A stretch of DNA of 7,696 nucleotides, taken from contig JBLNDT010000061.1 of assembly GCA_050261915.1 (NCBI GenBank), forward strand, positions 1 to 7,696. The letters run 5' to 3'. This DNA comes from UBA699 sp050261915 (GTDB lineage: Bacteria; Bacillota; Clostridia; Clostridiales; Clostridiaceae). The stretch's first letter is position 1, and each line of letters opens with the position of its first letter. The position numbers and the translations under genes were made by a program. Of the stretch, positions 5,462 through 7,696 are shown one piece after another. Under the pieces are notes generated by a model. That model saw nothing but the letters and a program-made list of their open reading frames with translations, did no database searches and was not told the origin of the DNA.

Positions 5462-7387
5462 CTATTCAGTCATAATATGCATTGACCTAAGGTCAGTGTC
5501 CACAATATTACTTTGTATTTCATTGGCATGGTGCAGAAGAAAATCACTTGATGATCGGCTCATTTGCTGATTTACTATTTCCTTAGACACCATTTGGCAT
5601 ATTTCCTCAATTAGCTGCACTCTCTTACTGAAAATTGATTTATCATTGCAGTTATTTTCACTGGCTAATTCCAATAGCTTATAGTACAATTCCTCCCCAA
5701 GTATAGGAAGTGTTTTTGTGGCTCTGTGCATCCATTTATAATAAGGCTTATATTCCTTGTTCAATAAAAATACTGCAGATATGGCTGCACTAATAAATGA
5801 TGCCAGTGCCTGCTGTGCTGCAACATACTCCAACCGTTTTATGGACCTTGGATAATTGTATTGTCCTCCTTGAGACATTATGGCACAACGTGCCGCGAGT
5901 TTCTTAAGCCGCACATCTTCAGGATAAAATGCTTTTAGTTCATTCCTGAACCTGCTGAAATCCCCTAAAGAATCAATAAATACCCTGCCATTTGTAACAA
6001 TAGAAAGATTCTCTTCAGGTATGGCCCTCCATTCCTGAAGTGTTACAGGAGGTCTTTTAAGACCAATGTATTTGCTATAAAAATCCCCTATTTCAAATAC
6101 TCCTCTTCTTTCAGCACTGTATTGGTTTTCGTTTTTCATTTCAAGACCATAGAAGTCTTTAGAAAGCTTAATGTATTCAATCTGCAGCTCTCTTCCAAAC
6201 TTGATAAAATCATTTTCTGTAAACCAGATGCAAAAGGAGGGACCAAAGTCATGATCCCTGGAATATTCATCATCAAAACCATAGCATTCAGACCCTTCGC
6301 CTACCAGCCCGGCTGCAACTCTTGTGCTGTATTCCTTAAACTTTCTGCATATTGTTGCTGCACTAAATTGGGCAAAACAAATGAAGGATAATTCCATTCC
6401 TGATATTTCTTTAATACTTTTTGAGATATTCGAATCAGATGAATTTTGTTGCTTAAGTTTACTTTGTATCCTCTTTACTACCTCAATGCTTTTCTTATAA
6501 GCTGGGTGTGCATCCCCAAAAATTTCATAATATATAGCTGATGACTTCATTGCAAATTTTTCAGCCAATTCAAACTTTCCAGTATTCTCGTACAATAGGC
6601 TAAGATTATCAGAAGCCTTAGCACTTTCATGATTTTCACTCCCATACTCATTTTCTCGAAGATTAAGTACCTGATGAAAAAGATTTTCTGCCTTTTCAAA
6701 TTCCCTTATAGAGAAATAAAATAATCCAAGGCTGTCAATTGCTGAGCCATAATGGGAATTCCCCTGGAGATTATTGGACCTGTATACTTCAATTGCTTCT
6801 ATCAGCAATTTTTCTGCCTCTTTGTTTTTTCCCGTTTTAATATATGCATTTGCCAAATTAACCAAACCAGTGGCATATACTACAAGATTTTTATTATCTT
6901 TTTTCACCATTTCATTTGATTCTTTAAAAAGCTTGACTGCCTGTTCATATTCTTTCATTTCCATGTAAAGCAATCCAAGATTGTTTAAGGCACTAGAATG
7001 TGGAAAGCTTCCATAAAGACCAATATAATTATATATTTTTATTGCTTCTAAAAATAAGTTTTCTGCCTTTTTATACTCACCATTAAGTCGGTAAACCCCT
7101 GCAAGATTATTTATGGTGGTTGCATAATTGGCATTATATTCTCCTGCTGCCTTTTGGATAATATTTTTTGCCTTCAAAAATATTTCCTCAGCCTTTTCAT
7201 ATTTGCTTACAGCACGATAATAAGCACCAAGTTCATTAAGAAGAGCAGCAAAACCAATACTGTCTTCTCCATATCTATCTGCTGCCATTTGAATAGTACT
7301 TACTAAATAATTTTCCATAGCAGACATGTTCATTTTCCCATATTGGTAATCCATTTCTTTTATAATACTTTCAGGTTCAAAATTCAT
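5462..7387 (-). CDS. TPR protein fused to DUF4037 domain with nucleotidyltransferase signature
   Basis: This 641-residue cytosolic protein has an N-terminal half of six 42-residue-type tetratricopeptide repeats, as in kinesin light chain (about 45-78, 88-121, 131-163, 171-204, 213-246, 255-288). The last closes with the characteristic 'FGDAHP' turn. A polar linker (about 310-325) leads to a DUF4037 domain (about 335-570). There, G365-S366-x11-D378-H379-D380-F fits the nucleotidyltransferase pattern hG[GS]-x9-13-Dh[DE]h, and 'GRVFIDSLGDFSRFR' (467-481) may supply the third acidic residue. Other conserved-looking segments are 'GGQYNYPRSIKR' (507-518) and 'FLLNKEYKPYYKWMHR' (540-555) in a helical C-terminal region like that of KNTase-type enzymes. 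The expected activity is transfer of a nucleotide to a protein or small molecule; the substrate is unknown. The ATG has GGGGGA 5 nt upstream. It is the first gene of an operon with the DUF4125 gene. Confidence is high for the architecture and low for the reaction. Confidence 0.88.
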   Translation of the reverse strand: MNFEPESIIKEMDYQYGKMNMSAMENYLVSTIQMAADRYGEDSIGFAALLNELGAYYRAVSKYEKAEEIFLKAKNIIQKAAGEYNANYATTINNLAGVYRLNGEYKKAENLFLEAIKIYNYIGLYGSFPHSSALNNLGLLYMEMKEYEQAVKLFKESNEMVKKDNKNLVVYATGLVNLANAYIKTGKNKEAEKLLIEAIEVYRSNNLQGNSHYGSAIDSLGLFYFSIREFEKAENLFHQVLNLRENEYGSENHESAKASDNLSLLYENTGKFELAEKFAMKSSAIYYEIFGDAHPAYKKSIEVVKRIQSKLKQQNSSDSNISKSIKEISGMELSFICFAQFSAATICRKFKEYSTRVAAGLVGEGSECYGFDDEYSRDHDFGPSFCIWFTENDFIKFGRELQIEYIKLSKDFYGLEMKNENQYSAERRGVFEIGDFYSKYIGLKRPPVTLQEWRAIPEENLSIVTNGRVFIDSLGDFSRFRNELKAFYPEDVRLKKLAARCAIMSQGGQYNYPRSIKRLEYVAAQQALASFISAAISAVFLLNKEYKPYYKWMHRATKTLPILGEELYYKLLELASENNCNDKSIFSKRVQLIEEICQMVSKEIVNQQMSRSSSDFLLHHANEIQSNIVDTDLRSMHIMTE

Positions 7388-7696
7388 ATAAATCCCCCGC
7401 TATTTTTAATCTTTTTTCAATTTTACTTTTATTTATTTTTTCATACAATAGCTTAAAGCCTTAGAAATCACAGATGTATCTTTTATGCTATTTAATATGC
7501 CAATAGTGCAATTTCATATTTAATAAAAGCCAGTTCCTTGTATAAAATGTTTATATAAAAATCAATTAAATTAAAAAAATAGTCGAATTTCTTTTTTTTA
7601 AATTAAAAAAAAATTGAAGGAGTTTTACAATTAATATAGAATTATACATTATATTACATTAAAGTAATCTTGTGAAAATAATGTTGAAATATGTCG
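7388..7696. other. Intergenic region, AT-rich, no gene found
   Basis: These 309 bp hold no convincing coding frame. They should contain the promoter of the TPR-DUF4037 operon (minus strand), but only weak matches were found, for example TTGGCA with GATACA at 17-nt spacing. Homopolymeric A/T tracts occupy about 7573-7613. On the plus strand there is a sigma-H-like promoter (7616-7642) and an imperfect 16-nt palindrome (7653-7668) just after it. An AGTCGAA close to a Spo0A box lies at 7581-7587, and the window ends in TGTCG. The gene served by this promoter lies beyond the right edge. Confidence 0.7.
7616..7642 (+). promoter_or_regulatory. Sigma-H (Spo0H)-like promoter reading out of the window
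   Basis: GAAGGAGTT (7616-7624), 11 nt, then ATAGAAT (7636-7642) match the known sigma-H consensus RnAGGAwWW-N11-12-RnnGAAT, with G at one W position. Sixteen bases (TTGAAGGAGTTTTACA, 7614-7629) are identical to the element in front of the zinc-ribbon gene. The downstream gene is outside the window. Confidence 0.5.

Noticed and set aside
6122..6391. Plus-strand frame of 89 codons antisense to the DUF4037 domain
   Set aside because: It is a mirror of the conserved domain, with no ribosome site and no recognisable product. The same applies to the frames at 3344-3550, 3457-3666, 3839-4102 and 6774-6968.
7512..7540. Sigma-H-like promoter for the TPR-DUF4037 operon (CAAGGAACT ... TATGAAA on the minus strand)
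   Set aside because: The spacing is 13 nt, the first base and one W of the -35 are wrong, and the -10 lacks the final T. This is too weak to call.
7573..7613. A/T homopolymer tracts as a terminator or repeat
   Set aside because: There is no GC stem next to the T-run. Such tracts are ordinary in AT-rich clostridial intergenic DNA.
7678..7696. Possible start of a plus-strand gene at the ATG near the right edge
   Set aside because: There is no ribosome site ahead of it and only six codons before the edge, so nothing supports coding.

Overview
The window is AT-rich, with strong purine-rich ribosome binding sites, TATAAT-type promoters and compact hairpin/T-tract terminators. Its proteins (Udk, DUF3841, DUF4037/DUF4125, a CGNGWGTC-type flavoprotein, a BLIP/BamE-like lipoprotein, an ABC exporter) are typical of Clostridia (Bacillota). 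Sites that look like sigma-H promoters fit a spore-former. No species can be named from the sequence alone. There is no sign of IS elements, phage, CRISPR, rRNA or tRNA.

Layout. Positions 1-126 (-) hold the first 42 codons of an ABC exporter that runs off the left edge. Positions 248-811 (-) encode an FMN-reductase/flavodoxin-family protein with its own promoter and terminator. It is divergent from 965-1543 (+), a lipoprotein with two BamE/BLIP-like repeats. A bidirectional terminator at 1557-1582 separates the lipoprotein from a minus-strand group read in the order udk (4362-3748), DUF3841 protein (3737-3174) and membrane PAS-GGDEF diguanylate cyclase (3113-1581). Upstream of that group, 4464-4619 (-) is a 51-residue zinc-ribbon protein with its own terminator and a sigma-H-like promoter.

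The right third is a two-gene minus-strand operon. The first gene (7387-5462) encodes six kinesin-light-chain-type TPRs joined to a DUF4037 domain that carries a nucleotidyltransferase active-site signature. The second (5431-4790) encodes a DUF4125 protein with a TTG start, ended by a terminator. Positions 7388-7696 contain no gene. They hold a second sigma-H-like promoter that points out of the window and shares a 16-nt core with the one in front of the zinc-ribbon gene.

The best candidate for an undescribed system is the TPR-DUF4037/DUF4125 pair: a predicted nucleotidyltransferase fused to a protein-interaction scaffold and encoded next to a conserved partner of unknown function. The two proteins also share a short sequence signature. 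Everything beyond the motifs themselves is inference. The other genes look like ordinary housekeeping or signalling functions: pyrimidine salvage, c-di-GMP synthesis, flavin redox chemistry and export.
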